This document shows positions 26,613 to 35,774 of a stretch of DNA of 64,000 nucleotides, in pieces. Under the pieces are notes generated by a model, which did not search any database, was not told the DNA's origin, and saw nothing but the letters and a program-made list of their open reading frames with translations. Positions within the stretch are counted from its first letter, which is position 1, and each line of letters begins with the position of its first letter. The DNA lies in the NCBI GenBank assembly GCA_963713355.1, contig CAVQLK010000011.1, forward strand, positions 434,001-498,000. The letters are read 5' to 3'. Both the position numbers and the translations under genes were made by a program. The DNA comes from FEN-1219 sp963713355 (GTDB taxonomy: Bacteria > Pseudomonadota > Gammaproteobacteria > Steroidobacterales > Rariloculaceae).

Positions 26613-29267
26613 TCAGCTGCGCGCGTCGGCGAGGCCTTCGCGCAGCGCCTGGCCGAGCCGCTCGGAGGCTTTTTCGTCGAGCGGCTGGCGTGCCGCGTTC
26701 GTCACGAAGAAGACGTCCTCGGCGCGCTCGCCCACGGTCAGGATCTTCGCATTCTGCAACGCGACGCGCTCCTGGTCGAAGATCTTGGCGATCTGGAATA
26801 GGAGGCCCGGGCGGTCGCCCGCGACGAGCTCGACGATCGTGCGCGCATTCTTGCCGTCCGGCGAGATCGCGATCTGCACGGGCGTCGAGAACATGCGCAC
26901 TTGCCGCGGCGCCCTGCGCGTGACCTTGAGGGCCTGCTCACTGCCGGCCGTCAGGGCTTTCAGCAGCCGATGCCTGATCTCGTCGAGCCGGCGGCGCTCG
27001 GTGATCGTGCTGCCGTCGCTCTCGAGCACGCAGTACGTGTCGAGGCTCGATTTCGCGAGCGGCACGATGCGAGCGTCGACGATCGTGAGGCCGAGCTCGT
27101 CGAGCACGGCCGTCGCGCGTGCGAACGAGCGCGTCTCCTCCGGCGAATGCACGGCGACCGCCGTCAAGCCGGGCACCACGACGTCGTTGACGTCGACGGT
27201 GATCGCGCCCGGGCTCGCACTCTCGGCGAGCACGCGCGTGTGCCACGCGATCTCCTCGGGGCGGTGGCGCAGGAAATACTCCTCGGTGAATCCCGCCCAG
27301 ATCGCCTGGTAGCTAGCGCGCGCGAGGCCTGCTTGCACCAGCAGCTGCTCTGCTTGCGCTTGCCGGCCCGTGATCAGCTCGTCCTTGTCGATCGGATTGC
27401 TGACGCCGCGGCGCAGCGCGCGCCGCGTCGCCTGATAGAGCTCGGCGAACAGCGATTCTTTCCACGAGTTCCAGATCTTCGGGTTCGTGCCGCGGACGTC
27501 CGCGACCGTCAATACATATAGATAGTCGAGGTGCGTCTGATCGCCGACGGTACGCGCGAACTCATTGACGATGTTCGGGTCGTTGATGTCCTTCTTTTGC
27601 GCCGTCAGCGAGAGCAGCAGGTGATGTTGCACGAGCCACGCGACGAGGCGCGCGTCGTAGCGGCTCATGCCGTGCTCGAGGCAAAACGCTTCCGCGTCGA
27701 CGGCGCCGAGCTCGGAGTGGTCACCGCCGCGGCCTTTCGCGATGTCGTGGAAGAGGCCCGCGAGGTACGCGACCTCGGGCTTCTCGAGCCGCTGCATGAT
27801 GGCGCTGCATGACGGAAACTCTTTGTCGAACCGCGGCAGCGCGAAGCGCCGCAGGTTCTCGACGACGAACAGCGTGTGCGCGTCGACGGTGTACGCGTGG
27901 AACAGATCGTACTGCATGCGGCCCACGACGCGGCCGAACGCCGGGATGTATAGCCCGAGCACGCCGTACGTGTTCATGCGCTTCAGCGTGCGCGTGACGC
28001 CCTGCGGCGCGCGCAAGATGTCGAGGAAGAGGCGATGGTGACGCGGGTTCTGCCGAAACTCCTCGTCGATGAGCCACAGGTGCTGCTTGACGAGCGCGAT
28101 CGTGCGCGCGTTGACGCCGCGTAGATCGAGGTTCTGCTCGAGCAGCAGGAATATCTCGAGCAGCGCCGACGGCTCCCGCGCGAACACCTGGTCGTCGACC
28201 GCCTCGAGGTAGCCGTTGCGGCTTTGAAAGCGGGGGCCGAGCGGCAAGGGCGGATCGTTCTTGTCGAGCAGGATCGCTTCCTCGAAGAGCTGCAGCAGCA
28301 TCTCGTTCAAGCGGCTGAGCTCCATGACGGTGCGGTAGTAGCGCTGCATGAGCTGCTCGACCGCCAGTGTGAAGCTCGCGTCCTCGTAGCCGAGCATCTG
28401 TGCGAGCTTGACCTGATGGTCGAACAAGAGCCGATCCTCTCGCCGGCCCGTCAAGAGATGCAGGCCGAAGCGGATGCGCCAGAGGAACGCGCGCCCTTGC
28501 GTCAGAATCCGCAGCTGACCCGGTGTCAGGAACTTGTGCGGCACGAGCTCATCGAGCGTCCGCGTGCCGAGGTGGCGCTGTGCGAGCCAACCGATCATTT
28601 GAATGTCGCGCAAGCCGCCGGGGCTGCCTTTGACGTTCGGCTCGAGGTTGTAGGCCGTATCGTGATAACGCGCGTGACGCGCGCGCTGCTCCTCGGTCTT
28701 GGCGTGGAAGAACTCGGCGCTGTTCCACATACGATCCGTGCCGAGGCGCACGGGCAGCTCTGCGAACAGCTTGCCGGGCCCATGCAGCAACCGGGTTTCC
28801 ATGAGCGTCGTGAGCACGGTCACGTCGCTGCGTGCCTGCGCTTCGCAATCGTCGAGAGTCCGCACGCTGTGGCCGACCTCGAGCCCGATGTCCCAGAGGA
28901 AGGTCAAGAACCGGCCGATGGCGTCGTCGCTCTTGTTGGAGGCGCTCTCGATGAGAATCAGCAGATCGATGTCGGACAGCGGGTGCAGCTCGCCGCGGCC
29001 GTAGCCGCCGACGGCGACCAGGTCGGCCGAATCGAGCACGCTCTCGGCGAAATGCAGGAAGCTCGCGAGGATGACGTTGTCGACGACGTGCGCTCGATCG
29101 GCGACGAGCGTTTCGATGTGCTCGTTGCGGCGAAAGCGCTCCCCGAGCTCGACGTTCGCGGCTTTCAACGCATCGCGGAATGCCTTCACGGCCCTGACAT
29201 CGCCGCGCAGCGCCGTTTCGAGCGCGCCGCGGTCGATCAGCGCAGCGGGTGAGGGCTCGGCGTTCAT
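26613..29267 (-). CDS. glnD: bifunctional PII uridylyltransferase/uridylyl-removing enzyme
   Basis: Nitrogen-status sensor that uridylylates and deuridylylates PII. 884 residues, the family length. The nucleotidyltransferase motif VGGYGRGELHPLSDIDLLIL starts near residue 86. The HD phosphohydrolase carries GLFHDIAKGRGGDHSELG (about 510-530). Two C-terminal ACT domains bind glutamine (about 700-780 and 810-884; VHSPEETRSFARATAVLDEL and VELVAGDRPGLLFQIAKIF). Four bases separate it from map; dapD follows. Confidence 0.98.
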   Translation of the reverse strand: MNAEPSPAALIDRGALETALRGDVRAVKAFRDALKAANVELGERFRRNEHIETLVADRAHVVDNVILASFLHFAESVLDSADLVAVGGYGRGELHPLSDIDLLILIESASNKSDDAIGRFLTFLWDIGLEVGHSVRTLDDCEAQARSDVTVLTTLMETRLLHGPGKLFAELPVRLGTDRMWNSAEFFHAKTEEQRARHARYHDTAYNLEPNVKGSPGGLRDIQMIGWLAQRHLGTRTLDELVPHKFLTPGQLRILTQGRAFLWRIRFGLHLLTGRREDRLLFDHQVKLAQMLGYEDASFTLAVEQLMQRYYRTVMELSRLNEMLLQLFEEAILLDKNDPPLPLGPRFQSRNGYLEAVDDQVFAREPSALLEIFLLLEQNLDLRGVNARTIALVKQHLWLIDEEFRQNPRHHRLFLDILRAPQGVTRTLKRMNTYGVLGLYIPAFGRVVGRMQYDLFHAYTVDAHTLFVVENLRRFALPRFDKEFPSCSAIMQRLEKPEVAYLAGLFHDIAKGRGGDHSELGAVDAEAFCLEHGMSRYDARLVAWLVQHHLLLSLTAQKKDINDPNIVNEFARTVGDQTHLDYLYVLTVADVRGTNPKIWNSWKESLFAELYQATRRALRRGVSNPIDKDELITGRQAQAEQLLVQAGLARASYQAIWAGFTEEYFLRHRPEEIAWHTRVLAESASPGAITVDVNDVVVPGLTAVAVHSPEETRSFARATAVLDELGLTIVDARIVPLAKSSLDTYCVLESDGSTITERRRLDEIRHRLLKALTAGSEQALKVTRRAPRQVRMFSTPVQIAISPDGKNARTIVELVAGDRPGLLFQIAKIFDQERVALQNAKILTVGERAEDVFFVTNAARQPLDEKASERLGQALREGLADARS

Positions 29268-29271
29268 AGCG

Positions 29272-30057
29272 TCATGCGCCGCGATCGGCGGGGCTCAGAG
29301 TCAAGACCTCGAAGCTCGAGCTCGTGACGAGCACCGTGTGCTCCCATTGTGCGGACAACGAGTGGTCCTTCGTGACGACGGTCCAACCGTCGGAGAGCAG
29401 CTTCACCTCGCGCTTGCCGGCGTTGACCATCGGCTCGACGGTAATTGTCATTCCCGGCACGAGCTCGACGCCGGTGCCTGGCCGGCCGTAGTGCAGCACT
29501 TGCGGGTCTTCGTGGAATACGCGGCCGATCCCGTGGCCGCAGTACTCGCGCACGACGGAAAAGCGCTGCTCCTCGACATAGCTCTGGATCGCGTGGCCGA
29601 TGTCGCCGAGCTTCGCGCCGGGGCGTATAGCGCGGATGCCTCGCCACATTGCGTCGAAGCACACCTTCGTGAGCCGGTCCGCCATGATCGACGGCGGGCC
29701 GACCATGAACATGCGGCTCGTATCGCCGTGATAGCCGTCCTTTATGACGGTGACGTCGATGTTGACGATGTCGCCATTACGTAACGTGCGGTCGCTCGGG
29801 ATACCGTGGCAAACGACGTGATTGACCGACGTGCAGATCGACTTCGGGAATGGGGCCGCGCCGGCCGAGCCGCGATAGTTAAGGGGCGCCGGAATGGAGC
29901 CGAGCTCGCCGACGATGTACTCATGGCACAGCCGATCGAGCTCCTCGGTCGCGATGCCCGGCTGGACGTGCGGCGCGATCATGTCGAGCACTTGCGCCGC
30001 CAAACGCCCGGCCACGCGCATCTTGTCCTGCTCTTCAGGCGTTTTGATCGTAATCAT
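29272..30057 (-). CDS. map: methionine aminopeptidase, type I
   Basis: Removes the initiator methionine from nascent proteins. 261 residues. The five metal ligands are visible: Asp in NIDVTVIKDGYHGD (two), His in YCGHGIGRVFHEDP, Glu in ITVEPMVNAG and Glu in QWEHTVLV. It is divergent from rpsB, the classical map/rpsB arrangement, with 247 bases between the starts. Confidence 0.98.
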   Translation of the reverse strand: MITIKTPEEQDKMRVAGRLAAQVLDMIAPHVQPGIATEELDRLCHEYIVGELGSIPAPLNYRGSAGAAPFPKSICTSVNHVVCHGIPSDRTLRNGDIVNIDVTVIKDGYHGDTSRMFMVGPPSIMADRLTKVCFDAMWRGIRAIRPGAKLGDIGHAIQSYVEEQRFSVVREYCGHGIGRVFHEDPQVLHYGRPGTGVELVPGMTITVEPMVNAGKREVKLLSDGWTVVTKDHSLSAQWEHTVLVTSSSFEVLTLSPADRGA

Positions 30058-30147
30058 CGTCGAGATCGTGCTAGCGAGTCGCGGTCGACTGCGTCACCGG
30101 TGGGGCCATGCTGGGTCGGCAAATCGTGCCCCGCGCGCGGATTCACG

Positions 30148-30177
30148 TTGTTTGCCGCAAGGGGGCTATGGTATAAA
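30148..30177 (+). promoter_or_regulatory. rpsB-tsf promoter
   Basis: TTGTTT (30148-30153) and TATAAA (30172-30177) are 18 bases apart, and TGG before the -10 makes it an extended -10. It lies 128 bases before rpsB in the map/rpsB divergent region and is the best promoter match in the window. Confidence 0.65.
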
Positions 30178-30304
30178 GCGCGCGCCTCGGAGGCAAACCG
30201 CGCCGAGGTAATTCACACACGCGCCTAACTACTGCGGGCGGGGTGCCTCGGTAACGAGGTCGTTCGCAGAAACGCGTGGAGGACCAACCCTACAGGAGCT
30301 TTCC
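30178..30304 (+). promoter_or_regulatory. rpsB 5' leader, possible S2 autoregulatory site
   Basis: About 125 bases of transcribed leader before rpsB. It contains paired segments (GGTGCCTCGGTAACGAGGTC can fold as CCTCG/CGAGG) and ends in the ribosome site AGGAG. In gammaproteobacteria rpsB leaders bind S2 to repress rpsB-tsf; the length and position fit, but the conserved leader motif was not verified. Confidence 0.35.
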
Positions 30305-31195
30305 ATGGCCGACGTCACCATGCGCCGGATGCTGGAAGCGGGTGTGCACTTCGGGCACCAAACCCGTTTCTGGAATCCAAAAATGGCCGAATTCATCTTC
30401 GGCGAGCGCAACAAGATCCACATCATCAATCTCGAGGAAACTGTGCCGCGCTACCAGGCTGCGGCGGAGTTCATCCGCAGGCTCGTCGCGGACGGCGGCA
30501 CGCTGCTGTTCGTCGGGAGCAAGCGCGCCGCGCGCGAGGCCATCTCGACCGAGGCCGCTCGCTGCGGCATGCCGTACGTCACGCAGCGCTGGCTCGGCGG
30601 CATGCTGACGAACTTCAAGACGATCCGCCAATCGATCAAGCGCTTGAAGTCGCTCGAGGAGCTCACGGAGCCCGGCGCGACCGTCGAGTTCACGAAGAAA
30701 GAGATGCTCGGGTTCGCGCGCGAGAAGGAAAAGCTCGAGCGCACGCTCGGCGGCATCAAGAACATGGACGCGCTGCCGACTGCCGTGTTCCTCATCGACG
30801 TAGGGCACGAGGAAATCGCCGTGCGCGAAGCGCGCAAGCTCGGCATTCCCGTCGTCGCCGTCGTCGATACGAACTGCTCGCCGGAAGGCATCGACTATCC
30901 GATCCCCGGCAACGACGACGCGATGCGCGCCATTCAGCTCTATGCCGAGGGAATTGCGGACGCCGTCATCGACGGCAAGGCCTCGATCCCCGAGGTGCCG
31001 AGGGGCGACGACGAGTTCGTCGAGCTCGACGAGAGCGGCAAGCCGAAGGCCGAAGCGAAGCCGCAGCAGCGGAAGCCGGCGCCGAAGAAGCGCGCCCGCG
31101 TCACGAAAGTGCGGTCGAAAGGGCGAGGGCGTCCCGGTGAGGAGGCGCCGCCCGAGGGCGGCGGCGAGGAAGAGCCCGAAGCAGCCGCAGAATAG
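30305..31195 (+). CDS. rpsB: 30S ribosomal protein S2
   Basis: Small-subunit protein needed for S1 binding. The first ~240 residues are a canonical S2 (MADVTMRRMLEAGVHFGHQT, RYQAAAEFIRRLV, RWLGGMLTNFKTIRQSIKRL, NTDP-type loop as DTNCSPEGIDYPIPGNDDA). Total length is 296, against 241 in E. coli. The extra ~50 C-terminal residues are low-complexity, first basic/proline-rich (KPQQRKPAPKKRARVTKVR) then acidic (EEEPEAAAE). The start has AGGAG 7 bases upstream. Confidence 0.98.
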   Translation: MADVTMRRMLEAGVHFGHQTRFWNPKMAEFIFGERNKIHIINLEETVPRYQAAAEFIRRLVADGGTLLFVGSKRAAREAISTEAARCGMPYVTQRWLGGMLTNFKTIRQSIKRLKSLEELTEPGATVEFTKKEMLGFAREKEKLERTLGGIKNMDALPTAVFLIDVGHEEIAVREARKLGIPVVAVVDTNCSPEGIDYPIPGNDDAMRAIQLYAEGIADAVIDGKASIPEVPRGDDEFVELDESGKPKAEAKPQQRKPAPKKRARVTKVRSKGRGRPGEEAPPEGGGEEEPEAAAE

Positions 31196-31231
31196 TTTTT
31201 CATCCGATTTCAGAGCGAGAGGGGCTTGGGA

Positions 31232-32122
31232 ATGGACATCAAACCCGCCTTGGTCAAAGAACTGCGCGAGCGCACGGGCGCCGGCATGATGGAATGCAAG
31301 AAGGCGCTCGTCGAAACGAACGGCGACATCGACCTTGCGGCCGAGTGGCTGCGCAAGGCCGGCGCGGCGAAGGCGGACAAGAAAGCCTCGCGCGTCGCCG
31401 CCGAAGGCCGTGTTGCGATCTCGAGCGACGAGAAGAGCGGCCGGCACGTCGTGCTCGAGGTGAACTCCGAAACGGATTTCGTCGCGAAAGACGACAACTT
31501 CCGCGCGTTCGTCGAGCGGGTTGCCGGCGTCATCCTCGCGCAGCGCCCCGCCAACGTCGAGGCATTGCTGCGTAGCTCGATCGACGGCCGGACGGTCGAG
31601 GACCTGCGCCTCGAGCTCGTCACGAAAGTCGGCGAGAACATCTCCGTGCGCCGCTTCGATGTCATCGAGAGCCGCGGCACCGTGGGTACGTACGTGCACG
31701 GCTCTCGCATCGGCGTGCTCGTCGATCTCGAGGGCGGCGACGCGGCATTCGCGCGCGACATCGCGATGCAAATCGCTTCGCTGGCGCCGCGCTACGTGAG
31801 CAACGACGACGTGCCGAAGGAGCTCCTCGACAAGGAGCGCGAGATCATTCAAGCACAGACGGCCGAGGAGACGGAGAAGAAGCCTCCCGAGATCGTGGCC
31901 AAGATGGTCGAAGGGAAGCTTCGTAAATTCGTCGACGAGATCACGTTGACGGGTCAGGTCTTCGTCAAGGACGAAAAAGGCAAGGCGCGCGTCCGCGACG
32001 TGCTCGCTCAGCACAAGGCCAAGGTCAAAGGCTTCCGGCGCTACGAGGTCGGCGAGGGAATCGAAAAAAAAGACTCTGACTTCGTAAAGGAAGTCATGGC
32101 GCAGGCTTCGCAGAGCCGATAA
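31232..32122 (+). CDS. tsf: translation elongation factor Ts
   Basis: Nucleotide exchange factor for EF-Tu. Start at ATG 31232 after GAGAGGGG; 296 residues. The UBA-like N-terminus ALVKELRERTGAGMMECKKA carries the EF-Ts signature 1. The core has VNSETDFVAKDDNF, the TDFV motif that displaces Mg from EF-Tu. Subdomain C ends VRDVLAQHKAKVKGFRRYEV. Usual rpsB-tsf pair, 36-base gap. Confidence 0.98.
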   Translation: MDIKPALVKELRERTGAGMMECKKALVETNGDIDLAAEWLRKAGAAKADKKASRVAAEGRVAISSDEKSGRHVVLEVNSETDFVAKDDNFRAFVERVAGVILAQRPANVEALLRSSIDGRTVEDLRLELVTKVGENISVRRFDVIESRGTVGTYVHGSRIGVLVDLEGGDAAFARDIAMQIASLAPRYVSNDDVPKELLDKEREIIQAQTAEETEKKPPEIVAKMVEGKLRKFVDEITLTGQVFVKDEKGKARVRDVLAQHKAKVKGFRRYEVGEGIEKKDSDFVKEVMAQASQSR

Positions 32123-32130
32123 TCTAAACC

Positions 32131-32151
32131 CGTCCCGGCCGTGCCGGGACG
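32131..32151 (+). terminator. hairpin in the tsf-pyrH gap
   Basis: CGTCCCGG pairs with CCGGGACG across a 5-nt loop between tsf and pyrH. No T-run follows, so it is more likely a processing or partial-attenuation hairpin than a strong terminator. Confidence 0.35.
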
Positions 32152-32170
32152 CACTTTAGGCAGAGGTTTT

Positions 32171-32920
32171 ATGGCGCAACGCTCGCCGGCCTATCGGCGG
32201 ATTCTGCTGAAGTTGAGCGGCGAGGCATTGCTCGGAAGCCACAATTACGGCATCGATCCTGCCGTCATCCGCCGCGTCGCCGTCGAGATCAGCGAAGTCG
32301 TCGGGCTCGGCGTTCAAGTCGGCCTCGTCATCGGCGGCGGCAACATCTTTCGCGGCGCAGGGCTCGCCGAGGCCGGCATGGACCGTGTGACGGCCGATCA
32401 AATGGGGATGCTGGCCACCGTCATCAATTCGCTCGCGATGCAGGATGCCCTCGAGCGCCAAGGCACCGGCGTTCGTGTCATGTCTGCGCTGCAAATTCAC
32501 GAGGTCTGCGAGGACTACATCCGCCGCAGAGCCGTGAGGCATCTCGAGAAAGGGCGCGTCACGATCTTCGCGGCCGGCACCGGCAGCCCGTTCTTCACGA
32601 CCGACACCGCCGCGAGCTTGCGAGCGATCGAGATATCCGCCGACGTGCTCATCAAGGCGACGAAGGTCGACGGCGTCTACTCGGCCGACCCGGTCAAGGA
32701 TCCGAAAGCCGTTCGCTATCCGACCTTGTCGTTCGACCAGGTGTTGTCCGACGATTTGCGCGTCATGGACGCAACCGCGATCGTCATGTGCCGCGAGAAC
32801 AACTTACCGCTCGTCGTCTTCAATCTCAACAATCCCGGTGATCTCGTGCGCGTGGTCGCCGGCGAGCCCGTCGGCACGTCGGTCATGAACCGGCTGCCGC
32901 GTACAGGGACCGGCAAATGA
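32171..32920 (+). CDS. pyrH: UMP kinase
   Basis: Phosphorylates UMP to UDP; amino-acid-kinase fold, hexameric and allosterically controlled. 249 residues from ATG 32171. ILLKLSGEALLG and VGLVIGGGNIFRG are the phosphate-binding loops, MGMLATVINSLAMQDALE is the family core, and GTGSPFFTTDTAASLRAIEI the UMP site. Stop overlaps the frr ATG. Confidence 0.98.
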   Translation: MAQRSPAYRRILLKLSGEALLGSHNYGIDPAVIRRVAVEISEVVGLGVQVGLVIGGGNIFRGAGLAEAGMDRVTADQMGMLATVINSLAMQDALERQGTGVRVMSALQIHEVCEDYIRRRAVRHLEKGRVTIFAAGTGSPFFTTDTAASLRAIEISADVLIKATKVDGVYSADPVKDPKAVRYPTLSFDQVLSDDLRVMDATAIVMCRENNLPLVVFNLNNPGDLVRVVAGEPVGTSVMNRLPRTGTGK

Positions 32921-33474
32921 TCAACGACGTCAAGAAAGAAGCCGAGCAGCGCATGCAGCGCGGCATCGAGGCTTTCAAGGACGACTTGCGCAAGCTGCGC
33001 ACGGGCCGCGCGCATGCGGGCCTGCTCGAGCACGTCATGGTCGAGTATTACGGCACGAACGTGCCCGTGAAGCAGACGGCCAACATCTCCGTCGAGGATG
33101 CGCGCACGCTCGTCGTGACGCCCTGGGAGAAGAACATGGTGTCTGCCGTCGAGAAGGCCATCATCAACGCCGGTCTCGGCCTGAATCCCGTCACTGCCGG
33201 CCTGGTCATTCGCGTCCCGCTGCCGCCGATGACGGAAGAGCGGCGCCGCGATCTCGTCAAAGTCGTACGCGCGCATGCCGAGACGGCGCGCGTGGGGCTG
33301 CGCAATGTGCGCCGCGAGGCGCTCGGCGACATCAAGGACATGCTCAAGGAAAAGGTCATTGCCGAGGACGATGAGCGGCGCGGCCAGGACGAGATCCAGA
33401 AGCTGACCGACCGCTACGTCGCGACGGTCGATTCGCTGCTGAAGGACAAGGAAGCCGAGATCATGGAGTTCTGA
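32917..33474 (+). CDS. frr: ribosome recycling factor
   Basis: Splits post-termination ribosomes with EF-G. 185 residues, as in E. coli. Domain I three-helix bundle (LRKLRTGRAHAGLLEHVMV, NVRREALGDIKDMLKEK) surrounds the small beta domain II (VEYYGTNVPVKQTANISVED). Coupled to pyrH by ATGA overlap. In related bacteria uppS and/or dxr come next; here cdsA starts 19 bases later. Confidence 0.98.
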   Translation: MINDVKKEAEQRMQRGIEAFKDDLRKLRTGRAHAGLLEHVMVEYYGTNVPVKQTANISVEDARTLVVTPWEKNMVSAVEKAIINAGLGLNPVTAGLVIRVPLPPMTEERRRDLVKVVRAHAETARVGLRNVRREALGDIKDMLKEKVIAEDDERRGQDEIQKLTDRYVATVDSLLKDKEAEIMEF

Positions 33475-33493
33475 GCGCTCGCTTACGCTCATC

Positions 33494-34291
33494 ATGCTGG
33501 CCCCGCGAATCATTACAGGCTTCATTTTCGGCGCCGCGATCACCGCCGCGATCCTGCTCGCTCCGTCGCCCGTGACCGCGGCCGTGCTGGCCGTTCTCTG
33601 GCTGGCCGGCGTATGGGAATGGGCGGCGTTCGCGCGGCTGCCAGCCGCCGGGCGAGTCGGGTACACGGTTCTGTTTGCGGCCGCCATGGCATTCGGGTGG
33701 TCGTCCCTCGGCGACGAAGGGCTCTCGGTGCTGGTCTTGGCGGCGCTCGCGTGGTGGATCCTCGCGCTCGTTCTCGTCGTGCGCTATCCGCGCAGCTTCA
33801 GCTCGACGTTCGTGGCACTCGCCGGCGTCGTCGTGCTGCTGCCGTCGTGGGCTCTGCTCGTGCGGCTGCACGGCGACGAGGCGCTCGGCGCCGAGCTTGC
33901 CTTCACGCTGCTGCTGATCGTGTGGGCGGCCGACGTCGGCGCTTACGCGTTTGGGCGGCTCATGGGCCGCACGAAGCTCGCGCCGGCCGTGAGCCCCGGC
34001 AAGACCTGGGAAGGTGTGACCGGCGGGCTCCTGACGGCGGGTCTCGCCGCCGGCCTGGCCGCCGCATGGCTGGAGCTGCCCGCGAGCCGGCTCGTGCTCT
34101 TGGGTGTAGCCACGGCGCTGATCTCGGTGCTCGGCGATCTGACCCAGAGCATGTTCAAGCGCAACGTGGGGCTCAAGGATAGCGGCAGGTTGCTGCCCGG
34201 CCACGGAGGCGTGCTCGATCGGATCGACAGCCTCACGGCCGCGGTCCCGGCGTTCGTCGTCGGGCTGTGGGCTTTGAACCTCATTAGTTGA
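33494..34291 (+). CDS. cdsA: phosphatidate cytidylyltransferase
   Basis: Makes CDP-diacylglycerol, the precursor of all major phospholipids, in the inner membrane. 265 residues with seven to eight membrane helices. The family signature is complete near the C-terminus: SVLGDLTQSMFKRNVGLKDS followed by GRLLPGHGGVLDRIDS. A Mg-binding WAADVGAYAFGRLMGR precedes it. Its immediate neighbours frr and rseP lack the intervening uppS and dxr genes usual here. Confidence 0.96.
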   Translation: MLAPRIITGFIFGAAITAAILLAPSPVTAAVLAVLWLAGVWEWAAFARLPAAGRVGYTVLFAAAMAFGWSSLGDEGLSVLVLAALAWWILALVLVVRYPRSFSSTFVALAGVVVLLPSWALLVRLHGDEALGAELAFTLLLIVWAADVGAYAFGRLMGRTKLAPAVSPGKTWEGVTGGLLTAGLAAGLAAAWLELPASRLVLLGVATALISVLGDLTQSMFKRNVGLKDSGRLLPGHGGVLDRIDSLTAAVPAFVVGLWALNLIS

Positions 34292-34439
34292 GCCGGGAAC
34301 TGCCCGACGAGGCGGCGGTCTGTAGCGTCATGGCCACGGCTGACACCCGGCGAAGAGTCATGCCCCATCAGCGATGCGCCGGGCTAGAATACCGACCCCG
34401 ATGACGTGGTCGCCAAAGGACCGACGGTAGCCCGCACCG

Positions 34440-35774
34440 ATGGACTTCCCGGTACTCGAAAAAGCTTTGTGGTTCATCGTCGCGATCAGCGTTCTGGTCG
34501 CCGTGCACGAGTTCGGCCACTTCATCGTGGCTCGCAAGCTCGGCTTCAAAGTGCTGCGCTTCTCGATAGGCTTCGGGCGGCCCTTGCTCTCGTGGCGCGG
34601 CGGTCCGCCGGATCACATTCAATATTGGCTGTCCGCGATCCCGCTCGGCGGCTACGTGAAGATGCTCGACGAGCACGAAGGTCCCGTCGTCTCCGAGGAA
34701 CGTCATCGCGCGTTCCACCAGCGCCCCGTGTGGCAGCGCGTAGCCGTCCTGCTCGCCGGTCCCGGGTTCAATTTCCTGTTCGCGATCCTCGCGTATTGGC
34801 TCATGTTCGTGACAGGCGTGGTCGCGCTGAAGCCGCTTGTTGCCGAAGTCGAGCCTGGTTCGGTCGCGGCCCGCGCACAGCTTGCGGCCGGCGACGAGAT
34901 CATTGCGATCGGCGGCCAGCCGACGCCGGCGTGGGAGGCTGCCACGCTGCGTCTTCTCGACGAGCTGCTCGACGACGGCCGTATCGAAATGACCGTCCGC
35001 GGAGTTGACGGCTCGACTCGCAACGCGGAGCTCGACGTGCGCGGCCGCGAGCAGGAATTGACCGAGCCCGCCGTGCTGTTCGCCGGGTTGGGGATTCGAC
35101 CGGGGGAGGCCTCCGTCGTCGGCTCGATCCTCGATGATTCGCCTGCCGAGCGCGCGGGGCTTTTGCCGGGAGACCGCGTGCTCCGCGGCAACGGCGAGCC
35201 GATCGACGGTTGGAGGGAGTGGGTAGAGTTCCTACGACCTCGCCCCGGCGAAACGGTCGAGCTGACGGTGCTCCGCAACGGCGAGGAGCGCGAGCTGACG
35301 GCAACGCTAGAGACGCGCACCGAGAACGGAGTAACGTTCGGCCGGATCGGCGCGAACGCGCCGGAGCAACGCTATGGAATCGTCGAGTCGCTGCCGCGTG
35401 CCGTCGACAAGACTTGGGAGATCATTACCTTCACGGTGTCGATGATCGGCCGAATGATCATCGGCGACGTGTCGCTGAAGAACATGTCCGGGCCACTGTC
35501 GATCGCGGACATCGCGGGTAGCAGCGCCGAGATGGGCCTCGCCTATTTCTTGAGCTTCCTCGCGGCGGTCAGCATCAGCCTCGGCGTCCTGAACCTCTTG
35601 CCGATCCCGTTGCTCGACGGCGGCCAGATCGTCTATCAGCTCGCAGAAGCGGTCAAAGGCGCGCCGCTGTCGGAGCGCGCCATGGTGATCGGGCAACAGA
35701 TCGGCATCTTCCTCGTCATCGCCCTCACGGGCTTCGCGTTCTACAACGACATCGTCAGGTTGTTCGGCTCATGA
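34440..35774 (+). CDS. rseP: RIP metalloprotease RseP (site-2 protease)
   Basis: Intramembrane zinc protease that cleaves anti-sigma factor RseA and remnant signal peptides. 444 residues. Zinc motif HEFGH in the first helix (residues 22-26) and LDGG in the third (NLLPIPLLDGGQIVYQLAEA). Two tandem periplasmic PDZ domains (about 120-205 and 225-305) bear the GD-type loops LAAGDEIIAIGG and LLPGDRVLRGNG. Its stop overlaps the bamA ATG. A TAGAAT about 55 bases upstream could be a -10. Confidence 0.97.
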   Translation: MDFPVLEKALWFIVAISVLVAVHEFGHFIVARKLGFKVLRFSIGFGRPLLSWRGGPPDHIQYWLSAIPLGGYVKMLDEHEGPVVSEERHRAFHQRPVWQRVAVLLAGPGFNFLFAILAYWLMFVTGVVALKPLVAEVEPGSVAARAQLAAGDEIIAIGGQPTPAWEAATLRLLDELLDDGRIEMTVRGVDGSTRNAELDVRGREQELTEPAVLFAGLGIRPGEASVVGSILDDSPAERAGLLPGDRVLRGNGEPIDGWREWVEFLRPRPGETVELTVLRNGEERELTATLETRTENGVTFGRIGANAPEQRYGIVESLPRAVDKTWEIITFTVSMIGRMIIGDVSLKNMSGPLSIADIAGSSAEMGLAYFLSFLAAVSISLGVLNLLPIPLLDGGQIVYQLAEAVKGAPLSERAMVIGQQIGIFLVIALTGFAFYNDIVRLFGS

